Below, piece by piece: positions 1 through 5,382 of a stretch of 8,178 nt of DNA. The translations under genes were made by a program, and so were the position numbers. The stretch's first letter is position 1. Every line of letters begins with the position of its first letter. Origin of the DNA: Lachnospiraceae bacterium (GTDB lineage Bacteria; Bacillota_A; Clostridia; Lachnospirales; Lachnospiraceae); contig JAFQDI010000108.1 in assembly GCA_017416055.1 (NCBI GenBank), forward strand, positions 1-8,178, written 5' to 3'. The notes beneath the pieces were generated by a model, which was not told the DNA's origin, ran no database searches, and saw only the letters and a list, made by a program, of their open reading frames with translations.

Positions 1-7
1 CTCCTCG
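1..7 (-). promoter_or_regulatory. Shine-Dalgarno-like site for a gene lying left of the window
   Basis: Read on the minus strand, the last bases of the window are CGAGGAG, a good ribosome binding site that follows the phosphoesterase stop codon by only a few bases. An ATG also occurs at 11-13 just after that stop (TAGTATG), but it precedes the site rather than following it. The simplest reading is that a third minus-strand gene begins just beyond the left edge and is co-transcribed with the two genes upstream. The gene itself cannot be seen. Confidence 0.35.
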
Positions 8-14
8 TAACATA

Positions 15-704
15 CTAAAATTCTTCAATTGTCTCAAACATCAACCTCACCCTATCCACTTCCTTCTCCGTATGATAATGACCGCAATACCACTTCCGGT
101 ACTCCAGCCTCTCCTCAATCTTCCCAAGCCATTCTTCCGTGGACTTATCCACCCGGCTCTGATCGACGCCCGGCAGGAACACCTCCGTCGGCTCGTACTT
201 TAGCGGTACTGTGTGGGACAGCACCACATCAATCTTCCAGTCTCTCTTCTTCAGTTGCTTCTCCACATACCGTTTGATCTCGTCGGACGGCTGCTCGTCC
301 GCCCACCAGCCATAGCCATACATGATTCGATACATCTTGTCGATGCTGTAAGCTCCGCCGATAGCAATGGCCTTTTGTCCGTCCAGATTGTAAACTTCTC
401 CGTCCTTGGCGAAGAGAATACTCGAATATTCTTTCTCCACATAGACGATGCCACCGTGCCACTCCTGCTCCGTGTAAGTCGGAATCGTGAATGGTCTCTG
501 CTCGTGATTGCCGTGGATGCAGAGCAACGTGATTGGCAACTCCGCCAGAAAATTCTTCTTCATGATGTCCACAAATCCACATTGAAAATTGATCCCCGCA
601 TCGCCCAAGATAATCAAGATGTCGTCTTTGGTCGTGTGATTCTCTCTGCAGAAATCTGCGACGCGGTTAAAACTTCCGTGTGTGTCCCCAGTAATGTAAA
701 TCAT
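15..704 (-). CDS. calcineurin-like metallophosphoesterase
   Basis: This is a 229-residue soluble, two-metal phosphoesterase of the calcineurin-like superfamily; its substrate cannot be told from sequence. The full set of metal-binding motifs is present in order: GDTHG (D7, H9), GDAG (D35), GNHE (N66, H67), SH (H164) and GHYH (H209, H211). The open frame extends five codons upstream to an ATG at 719, but that stretch contains GGGGAGG placed ideally before the ATG at 704, and MIYITGDTHG is the normal start of the fold, so the inner start is chosen. It lies 58 bases downstream of the nucleotidyltransferase on the same strand, with a hairpin between, and is probably read from the same transcript. 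Pairing with a nucleotidyltransferase suggests work on nucleic acid or nucleotide phosphates, but this is inference. The family call is secure; the biological role is unknown. Confidence 0.9.
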   Translation of the reverse strand: MIYITGDTHGSFNRVADFCRENHTTKDDILIILGDAGINFQCGFVDIMKKNFLAELPITLLCIHGNHEQRPFTIPTYTEQEWHGGIVYVEKEYSSILFAKDGEVYNLDGQKAIAIGGAYSIDKMYRIMYGYGWWADEQPSDEIKRYVEKQLKKRDWKIDVVLSHTVPLKYEPTEVFLPGVDQSRVDKSTEEWLGKIEERLEYRKWYCGHYHTEKEVDRVRLMFETIEEF

Positions 705-730
705 TATTGTCCTCCCCATATTTAGTTCAA

Positions 731-750
731 GGGATGGCTGGAGCCATCCC
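731..750 (-). terminator. 9-bp hairpin between nucleotidyltransferase and phosphoesterase genes
   Basis: GGGATGGCT and AGCCATCCC form a perfect 9-bp stem around a two-base loop. On the minus strand it follows the nucleotidyltransferase stop by about 12 bases, but the tract after it (TTGAACT) is a poor U-run. On the plus strand a five-T run follows only after six other bases. It may be a partial terminator, an RNA-processing or stability element within an operon, or both. A tight two-base loop would open to a four-base loop in RNA. Confidence 0.4.
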
Positions 751-762
751 CAAACATTTTTC

Positions 763-1515
763 CTATTCTAACAACTCCCAAAATATCTCATTCAGTTCAT
801 CCCAACCTGCCACATTTTCCCCCGGCAGCGTTGCAATAATCTTCCCAATCTCCTCGATATTTCGATCCAGATAATCATTCACCCGGTCAAATCGCTTTCC
901 CTCGCCAATCTCCGGCATAGTCATTTTCAGCTCCAAAAGCCGTTCTACGTCCGGTCTGATTTCTGGGTCAAGGTATTTCTCCATCAACGTTCTAAACAGC
1001 ATGGGCGGCGGTGTTCCCTCGGCCAGGATCCACTTGCATGCCAAGAGCGGCCGCAACACATAAAAATATTTTTTCAGCCGGACAGTCTCGCCTTTCAGAT
1101 ATTCACGGTAGTTACTCTTTGCTGTGCTTAGATAATGATACAGCCCTGACTTCGCAACAAAAAATCGATTGATTACTGTAGCGATTCTCTGCCATTCCTC
1201 TGTCGTGCGGTACACGATGGGCGAGGAATTCCATTCAAACAGGGTTGGATTCGATTTGTGCAGTAACGTCAATGCCTTCTTCACATCCCACCCATTGATA
1301 TCCAGCGTGTCATCCAACTGCCACTCGATTACATCCCTCGTCTTGTCCAAACGCAGATAATATTCCTTCGGCCTCACATAGATGAAGCGTACATCGTAAT
1401 CGCTGTCCGGTGAGGCAAAGCCCCAGGCACGGCTTCCCGATTCGACACAGTGGAGAATACGGATGTTCTCACGCGCCTCGATTTCATTCAGTTTTTCCCC
1501 AATTATCGCTTTCAC
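763..1515 (-). CDS. minimal nucleotidyltransferase, YcgL/RlaP type (DNA polymerase beta superfamily)
   Basis: A 250-residue protein with the polymerase-beta nucleotidyltransferase signature GSRAWG followed by SDYDV (G27-S28, D39 and D41 as metal ligands). A third acidic residue is probably D72 in the conserved LDINGWDVKKAL stretch. Further family marks are SNPxxxEWxxSPIVY (88-102) and the KKYFYVLRPLL helix (149-159). I recognise it as the family called YcgL in Bacillus and linked by others to RNA-repair operons as RlaP. It would transfer a nucleotide onto an unknown acceptor in the cytoplasm. Translation starts at GTG (1513-1515), supported by AAGGAG seven bases upstream and by the lack of an ATG nearby. 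A weak promoter (TTGCCG-17-TAAGAA, 1574 to 1546) is possible. The family is confident; the acceptor is not known. Confidence 0.85.
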   Translation of the reverse strand: MKAIIGEKLNEIEARENIRILHCVESGSRAWGFASPDSDYDVRFIYVRPKEYYLRLDKTRDVIEWQLDDTLDINGWDVKKALTLLHKSNPTLFEWNSSPIVYRTTEEWQRIATVINRFFVAKSGLYHYLSTAKSNYREYLKGETVRLKKYFYVLRPLLACKWILAEGTPPPMLFRTLMEKYLDPEIRPDVERLLELKMTMPEIGEGKRFDRVNDYLDRNIEEIGKIIATLPGENVAGWDELNEIFWELLE

Positions 1516-1617
1516 ACAAACTCTCCTTAAGGAACAGATAAGTGTTTCTTAATCGTTGTCCCATCTTACGGCAATTCGAAGTGTCAAAATGGCACATTGA
1601 ATATTTCCCTCACAATG

Positions 1618-1989
1618 CTATTTCCCAATCGGCATTAATGTGTTCTCCAAAATGTCTATCAGATAATCTGATGGATTTTCTCCCTTTACCTTTTTATTAA
1701 TCATATTAATCAAGTCATCATCAGAAATATCCAAAATTAATTTATTATGTTCTTTTAAACAGCCCTCAGCCGCAATAACAGCATTTTTCGAAAAACCTTT
1801 TCTCGAAATAATAATCGACACATTTCGAAACGATGCATTGAATAAGTACTTCTCGGTAGAATAAATCATTCCTTGCGTCACTTTTTCCTCGCTATTTTTA
1901 CATTTGAACACAATAAAATGTGAATTATAATGATGACGAATTAATCCCCAAAAACTACCTATAATACGTTTATCCTTCTTTTCTATTTG
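1618..1989 (-). pseudogene. 3' remnant of a restriction-endonuclease-like (PD-(D/E)xK) protein
   Basis: The open frame from 1989 to 1618 reads as the C-terminal part of a restriction-endonuclease-like domain: FWGLIRHHYNSHFIVF, KCKN, IYSTEKYLF, then VSIIISRKGFSKNA and a PSDYL tail. Similarity to the family runs upstream of the only plausible start, a GTG at 1911 that has no ribosome binding site, and stops at an in-frame TAA (1990-1992), so the N-terminus is lost. In relatives I recall, the core motif is FExKN; here the catalytic glutamate is replaced by lysine (FKCKN), which should abolish cleavage. If read from GTG-1911 it would give a 97-residue protein. It lies 38 bases beyond the antitoxin gene stop and may be transcribed with it. 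A decayed defence gene is the best reading; a short functional protein is not excluded. Confidence 0.6.
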
Positions 1990-2027
1990 TTAGCAGTTCT
2001 TTAGTTGGGAAAAAACATAACACCATT

Positions 2028-3077
2028 TTATGATATTTGATACTTTGTTTTTAAATCATTATACCATGAATATGCAATAAAATTTTCCTTTTGCAATCGT
2101 CCAACCACAATTCCAGGATCTACATTCACACTTCTCGCAAATCCGATAATTGACTCTCGACTAAAATTCTCCCAAGACGTATACCGCTGAAACTCATCAA
2201 TAGGAATTAACGTGTCTTTCGCAAAACTATCTGCATCCGCTTCATCACGCTCTGTTGTCCCATCGGTTTGCGTAATATGTCCATATAAAATATGTGCAAT
2301 TTCATGAAACAAACTGAACCAGAATTTATCCGCATCCTTTCCACGCACTGTCATCCCGACAACAATTCTATTTCTATCATAAAACGTTGCACCATGTAAA
2401 AATGAACCACCTATATGCGGTAGAAAAACCAAAGCGATTCCACAATCAGCCAGTAACGAAACGAGTTTCGGACAGAACTCCTCAGGGACCAATCTAGTCA
2501 TAGAGCGAATTTCCTGTAATGATGATGATAACTTTTTTAGATTAATCGCACTTGTCTCAATATTTCTCGCATCAAGTTTCGCCTTTTGCGCCCATGCAAT
2601 TAATGCATAATCTGCCTTTTCAGTTTCTGAGACTCTACGACATGCTATACTAGGATGCAATGAACAACAAACTAGTGTTAGTTTAACAACTTCAAAAAAT
2701 TTACGCAGATTAATAACCTTTTCTTTTGCATTTGTAGTTGCTGGCACCCAATTATGATTAGCCATCTCCTTGTACGGAAACTTCTTGACCAAATCAATAT
2801 CTTCTTCCATTTCATTCTCCGCACTGGCTTTTACTAATTTCTCACGATAGATTGCCTCTAATCTGCTCCAAAACTGAGCAGAAATTCCTAAAACCATCTC
2901 CAATCGCACCGCAACCTCTGGAGTAAGTTGCACCTCGCCATTAATCAGTCTACTAATATGTTTTTCTGACAAATCCATTCTTTCAGCAAATTCTTTCTGA
3001 CTCATTCCTCGGTCCATTAATTGCTCCTTAATAGTCGCTCCAGGTGGCGTAGCAATTATACTATGACTCTTAACCAT
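2028..3077 (-). CDS. HigA-type antitoxin: XRE helix-turn-helix fused to ImmA/IrrE metallopeptidase
   Basis: A 349-residue cytoplasmic regulator. Residues about 15-71 are an XRE/HigA helix-turn-helix (MSQKEFAERMDLSEKHISRL, then GISAQFW, typical of HigA antidotes). Residues about 205-300 are an ImmA/IrrE zinc peptidase with HEIAH (H258, E259, H262) and a downstream DEADADSFA whose E279 is the likely third zinc ligand. Simple HigA proteins are about 100 residues, so two thirds of this one is extra. The open frame reaches an ATG at 3110, but TTTGGAGG stands seven bases before the ATG at 3077, and a candidate internal promoter would start RNA inside the longer version, so 3077 is chosen. It follows the toxin gene by 100 bases. 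It probably neutralises HigB and represses the operon at the paired palindromes upstream; the peptidase could release repression on a signal. The domains are certain; the antitoxin role rests on context and on the HigA-like N-terminus. Confidence 0.88.
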   Translation of the reverse strand: MVKSHSIIATPPGATIKEQLMDRGMSQKEFAERMDLSEKHISRLINGEVQLTPEVAVRLEMVLGISAQFWSRLEAIYREKLVKASAENEMEEDIDLVKKFPYKEMANHNWVPATTNAKEKVINLRKFFEVVKLTLVCCSLHPSIACRRVSETEKADYALIAWAQKAKLDARNIETSAINLKKLSSSLQEIRSMTRLVPEEFCPKLVSLLADCGIALVFLPHIGGSFLHGATFYDRNRIVVGMTVRGKDADKFWFSLFHEIAHILYGHITQTDGTTERDEADADSFAKDTLIPIDEFQRYTSWENFSRESIIGFARSVNVDPGIVVGRLQKENFIAYSWYNDLKTKYQIS

Positions 3078-3107
3078 GGTATTACCTCCAAAATATCCTT
3101 CCATATA

Positions 3108-3136
3108 CATATATTATTAACTCAAATAATTTTCAA
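3108..3136 (-). promoter_or_regulatory. candidate internal promoter for the antitoxin gene
   Basis: On the minus strand TTGAAA (3131-3136) is followed after exactly 17 bases by TATATG (3108-3113). Transcription would begin near 3101, leaving a leader of about 25 bases that contains the GGAGG before the ATG at 3077. A second promoter that supplies antitoxin without toxin is common in toxin-first modules. The region is AT-rich, so chance matches are easy, and the -10 fits only four of six bases. Confidence 0.4.
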
Positions 3137-3177
3137 ACATAAAGTAATCGAAACATCTTTTTCTCAATCCAATTTAT

Positions 3178-3474
3178 TCAATGGTAATCCACAATCTCCA
3201 TTATTTTTGCTACTTGTATTTCATCTCCCTTTTTTTCAAAAACAAGTCGGTAGGGATGAACAAGATCAACTGCATATTGCTGTTTTCGATTGCCGTTCAA
3301 TAAATGACATCGTCCAATTCGAAACTGAATCATCATCTCTACTGAGTCTGCCGCTTCAATTTCACTAATCCTCTGATGAATTTTTTCTGCCATCTGGCTT
3401 CCATGTTTTTTTGTTGCTTCGTAAGCATTTGTACACACCTTTTCAATACTCTTGTTTTTATACTCAATTAGCAC
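3178..3474 (-). CDS. higB: HigB-type toxin (RelE/ParE superfamily mRNA interferase)
   Basis: A 98-residue basic protein of the plasmid-maintenance killer (HigB) family, expected to cut mRNA on the ribosome. Its signature stretch is GRCHLLNGNRKQQYAVDLVH (54-73) followed by PYRLVF, and it ends in D96-Y97-H98, matching the acidic-Tyr-His end that, as I recall, is needed for catalysis in Proteus HigB. Length is normal and nothing appears broken. It starts at GTG (3472-3474), six bases after GGAGG. An ATG two bases upstream (3474-3476) reads only ATG-TGC-TAA and overlaps the real start, which may lower toxin synthesis. The gene lies first in the operon, ahead of its antitoxin, as is usual for higBA. 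Its promoter is a perfect consensus between two palindromic operators, so expression is probably strong when HigA is lost and low otherwise. Confidence 0.92.
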   Translation of the reverse strand: MLIEYKNKSIEKVCTNAYEATKKHGSQMAEKIHQRISEIEAADSVEMMIQFRIGRCHLLNGNRKQQYAVDLVHPYRLVFEKKGDEIQVAKIMEIVDYH

Positions 3475-3487
3475 ATACTACCTCCTT

Positions 3488-3504
3488 TTTACCTCTAAGG
3501 TAAA
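3488..3504. promoter_or_regulatory. operator palindrome O1 of the toxin-antitoxin operon
   Basis: TTTACCTctaAGGTAAA is a perfect 7-bp inverted repeat with a 3-bp spacer. It covers the expected transcription start (about 3501) just downstream of the -10 box and ends three bases before the AAGGAGG ribosome site. A repressor here would block initiation. It shares its arms with the second palindrome at 3544-3560, so both are likely bound by the HTH domain of the antitoxin. This is inferred from position and symmetry. Confidence 0.75.
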
Positions 3505-3507
3505 TTT

Positions 3508-3536
3508 ATTATATATAATTTTATGTTTTTTGTCAA
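3508..3536 (-). promoter_or_regulatory. perfect consensus sigma-A promoter of the toxin-antitoxin operon
   Basis: On the minus strand TTGACA (3531-3536) is separated by exactly 17 bases (3514-3530) from TATAAT (3508-3513). Both hexamers and the spacing match the vegetative consensus in full. Transcription should begin near 3501, with a leader of about 27 bases to the toxin GTG. Such a strong promoter implies tight repression, consistent with the palindromes on both sides. Confidence 0.85.
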
Positions 3537-3543
3537 CATATTA

Positions 3544-3560
3544 TTAACCTTTCAGGTAAA
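3544..3560. promoter_or_regulatory. operator palindrome O2 of the toxin-antitoxin operon
   Basis: TTAACCTttcAGGTAAA is the same design as O1 (arms WACCT/AGGTAAA, 3-bp spacer) with one arm mismatch. It lies seven bases upstream of the -35 box. The two palindrome centres are 56 bp apart, with the whole promoter between them, an arrangement that would allow a repressor bound at both sites to enclose the promoter or form a loop. Confidence 0.7.
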
Positions 3561-3566
3561 TAATCT

Positions 3567-3585
3567 GCGGGCCATTTCGGCCCGC
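3567..3585 (-). terminator. terminator-like hairpin after the tdk operon
   Basis: GCGGGCC and GGCCCGC form a perfect 7-bp GC-rich stem with a five-base loop, about 60 bases beyond the stop of the ArsC-like gene. On the minus strand it is followed by AGATTATTT, a broken T-run, so termination may be partial. It also separates the tdk operon from the toxin promoter region just downstream. Flanking CTGCG (3565-3569) and CGCAG (3596-3600) could form an alternative outer pairing. Confidence 0.55.
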
Positions 3586-3646
3586 GTTATATTTACGCAG
3601 ACTTTGAAACCTGCGTACCTATTACGACCACTGTTTCTTTTCCATA

Positions 3647-3994
3647 TCAAATCGCTTCCTCCCACTCTTTCTCCCGAAATCCGGTCAAAACGAATCCATC
3701 GCCGATCACCAGCGGACGTTTCACCAGCATTCCATTGGTCGCCAAGAGTCTCAACTGCTCATCCTCACTCATCTTAGGCAGTTTATCCTTCAGCCCAAGC
3801 TCCTTATACAGAAGCCCACTGGTGTTGAAAAACTTCTTTAACGGCAAGCCACTCGCCGTATACCAAGCCTTCAGCTCCTCGTAGGTGGGATTTTCCTCCA
3901 CGATGGGTCTCTCCTCAAACTTCACGCCTCGCTCCTCCAACCAGGAAAGTGCCTTTAGGCATGTGCTGCATCTGCGATATACTAAGACTAACAT
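3647..3994 (-). CDS. ArsC/Spx-family thioredoxin-fold protein
   Basis: A 115-residue protein of the arsenate reductase/Spx/YffB family. It has a CSTC motif (C9, C12) after the first strand, the central helical insert, a KRP motif (92-94) with the family cis-proline, and the closing GFREKEW segment. The CxxC pair resembles Spx-like and clostridial members rather than classical ArsC, so redox sensing or a reductase role is as likely as arsenate reduction; no ars operon genes are present. The frame extends to a TTG at 4006, but that codon is part of the ribosome site TTTGGAGG, which stands five bases before the ATG at 3994. It is the last gene of the tdk-flavin reductase run, 52 bases after the previous stop, and is probably co-transcribed. 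Family secure, function open. Confidence 0.85.
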   Translation of the reverse strand: MLVLVYRRCSTCLKALSWLEERGVKFEERPIVEENPTYEELKAWYTASGLPLKKFFNTSGLLYKELGLKDKLPKMSEDEQLRLLATNGMLVKRPLVIGDGFVLTGFREKEWEEAI

Positions 3995-4046
3995 GAAAAC
4001 CTCCAAATTTGTTCCACCGCCCCATCTTTAAGGGAATGGATAGTGA

Positions 4047-4610
4047 TTACTTGTTTCTCAGTTTCCTTCCGTCCGAGAACGCCTCTCCCACTTTCTCGCC
4101 CAGCGCCACGTACTCGTGGTTTGCAGGATCGTAGGTGATGGGCTTAAACTTTTTCAAGTCCACCTTGTCACCGGTCAGAATGCGCTCGTCCGCACATACA
4201 TTGACGATCTCACCCACCAGACGGCAGCTGTCTGCATCGTAGGATTTCAATTTGCACTCAAGTGCAAAGGGGAGTTCCTCAAAAAGCGGTGCATTGACCA
4301 ATTCGCTCTTCACTGCTGTCCAGCCTGCTCTCGCGATCTTGTCGTGCACTTTGCTTCCGGTCACGATTCCCACGTAATCGGCTGCCACCACATTGTCCGC
4401 GTCGGCCACGCTCACGGTGAACGCACCTGTCTTCAAGATATTCTCCGTGGTTTTGTGATCCTCGGAGATACAGATGGATATCTCTGCCTCTTCAGAGATT
4501 CCTCCCCACGCTGCATTCATCGCATTGGGGGTACCGTCCTCGTCGTAACTGCCGATGATCAGCACCGGCATAGGGTATAACATGGCTTTCGCACCAAAAT
4601 TTTTTCTCAT
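4047..4610 (-). CDS. flavin reductase-like FMN-binding protein (flavoredoxin type)
   Basis: A 187-residue cytoplasmic protein of the flavin reductase-like domain family (split-barrel FMN binding). Recognisable stretches are PVLIIGSYDEDGTPNAMNAA (15-34), AWGGIS, then HKTTENI and TGAFTVSV (52-68) and ADYVGIVTGSKVHDK (77-91), all typical of the FMN pocket and dimer interface in flavoredoxins. It probably binds FMN and passes electrons, or reduces flavin, for an unknown partner. It starts at ATG 4608-4610 with GGAG about 11 bases upstream, 31 bases after the tdk stop, and is followed by the ArsC-like gene. A flavin protein beside a CxxC thioredoxin-fold protein hints at shared redox work. No odd features are seen. 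Confidence 0.88.
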   Translation of the reverse strand: MRKNFGAKAMLYPMPVLIIGSYDEDGTPNAMNAAWGGISEEAEISICISEDHKTTENILKTGAFTVSVADADNVVAADYVGIVTGSKVHDKIARAGWTAVKSELVNAPLFEELPFALECKLKSYDADSCRLVGEIVNVCADERILTGDKVDLKKFKPITYDPANHEYVALGEKVGEAFSDGRKLRNK

Positions 4611-4641
4611 GTGTATTCACGCTCCAATCCTTCTCAACTGT

Positions 4642-5256
4642 TTATTCGTCTCTCTGTCCATGCAGACGAATCTTTTTCTTCTCCCGGATGCCTCTCACAT
4701 AACAGCGGTGGCACATCGCGATATAGCTGTCATTGCCTCCCAGGACAACCTGCGCTCCCTCGGTCACAATATGACCCTCACCGTCAATACGTGCATTCAC
4801 CGTCGCTTTGGCTCCGCAGTCACAGATCGTCTTGATTTCCTGGATCGCGTCCGCCAGCTCCATCAATCTTCTGCTGCCCGGAAACAGCTTTGTCTGGAAA
4901 TCCGTCCGCAGTCCGAAACACATCACCGGAATATCATAATCGTCCACGATGGCACGAAGCTCGTCGATCTGCTTCTCCGTCATGAACTGACACTCGTCCA
5001 CGATGACTGCGTGGCACTTCCGTCCTTCCCAACGCGCCACAAAACTCCGGTACACATCCATGTCCGGCGTCATAACCTCAACTTTCGCCTCCAGACCAAT
5101 GCGGCTACGCAAAATATCTTCTCCATCTCTGGTATCCGCACTGGGCTTGATCAGCCAGACATACATATCGTTTTCTTCGTAATTGTACTTGGTGATCAGA
5201 GCCTGCGCCGTCTTGCTGGAGCCCATCGCACCGTATTTAAAATAAAGCTTTGCCAT
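4642..5256 (-). CDS. tdk: thymidine kinase
   Basis: A 204-residue thymidine kinase that phosphorylates thymidine with ATP in the salvage pathway. Seen in order: the P-loop GAMGSSKT (9-16), the conserved SRIGL (51-55), the Walker B-like DECQF (87-91) whose E88 is the likely catalytic base, FGLRTDF (104-110), and the zinc site made of C145, C147, C182 and C185. The GGNDSYIA stretch (173-180) is the thymidine-binding loop. It follows the E. coli Tdk pattern in length and motif order. The P-loop has serine where the usual motif has glycine before the lysine (SSKT for SGKT), which I recall in clostridial relatives, so it is probably active. It starts at ATG with GGGAG upstream, from its own promoter, and leads the operon with the flavin reductase and ArsC-like genes. 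Confidence 0.95.
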   Translation of the reverse strand: MAKLYFKYGAMGSSKTAQALITKYNYEENDMYVWLIKPSADTRDGEDILRSRIGLEAKVEVMTPDMDVYRSFVARWEGRKCHAVIVDECQFMTEKQIDELRAIVDDYDIPVMCFGLRTDFQTKLFPGSRRLMELADAIQEIKTICDCGAKATVNARIDGEGHIVTEGAQVVLGGNDSYIAMCHRCYVRGIREKKKIRLHGQRDE

Positions 5257-5285
5257 CGCAAATCTCCCTTCCGTTCGTTATGATT

Positions 5286-5314
5286 ATTGTAGCAAACTTT
5301 CTGCCAACGCGCAA
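5286..5314 (-). promoter_or_regulatory. promoter of the tdk operon
   Basis: On the minus strand TTGCGC (5309-5314) lies 17 bases from TACAAT (5286-5291), five of six matches at -10 and three of six at -35. The start would be near 5279, giving a leader of about 22 bases that includes the GGGAG ribosome site. It diverges from the ABC importer promoter; 39 bases separate the two -35 boxes. Confidence 0.6.
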
Positions 5315-5353
5315 GTAAGACTGTAAAATACAAGGAAACTGATACTTCTAAGG

Positions 5354-5382
5354 TTGCAGGCTCACCGGATTTGCTTTATAAT
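5354..5382 (+). promoter_or_regulatory. promoter of the ABC importer operon
   Basis: TTGCAG (5354-5359) is followed after 17 bases by a perfect TATAAT (5377-5382). Transcription would start near 5389 and leave a leader of about 34 bases, too short for a cobalamin riboswitch or other large aptamer. I find no convincing Fur or DtxR-type operator around it. A short palindrome TGTAaaaTACA (5322-5332) lies upstream of the -35 box. Confidence 0.65.

Noticed and set aside
213..725. 170-codon plus-strand open frame opposite the phosphoesterase gene
   Set aside because: It is the antisense shadow of a gene with intact catalytic motifs, has no matching ribosome site and no recognisable protein pattern.
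1575..1596. TTGACA on the minus strand upstream of the nucleotidyltransferase, and the GTGCCA/TGACAC pairing around it
   Set aside because: No -10 box stands at an acceptable distance from this TTGACA, and the hairpin is imperfect with no T-run.
3021..3368. 115-codon plus-strand frame across the toxin-antitoxin junction
   Set aside because: It crosses the ends of two well supported minus-strand genes and has no ribosome site or family resemblance.
3596..3616. CGCAG...CTGCG inverted repeat beyond the tdk operon hairpin
   Set aside because: Only five base pairs with mismatches inside; it is not distinguishable from chance.
4555..5283. 242-codon plus-strand open frame opposite tdk
   Set aside because: It mirrors the thymidine kinase gene and overlaps both its promoter and the flavin reductase start; its composition (His/Arg/Leu-rich) is typical of antisense reading.
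5350..5372. Possible DtxR/IdeR iron box (TAAGGTTGCAGGCTCACC) near the importer promoter
   Set aside because: GGTT and CACC resemble the half-sites, but the spacing is longer than the 19-bp consensus and the second arm does not match.
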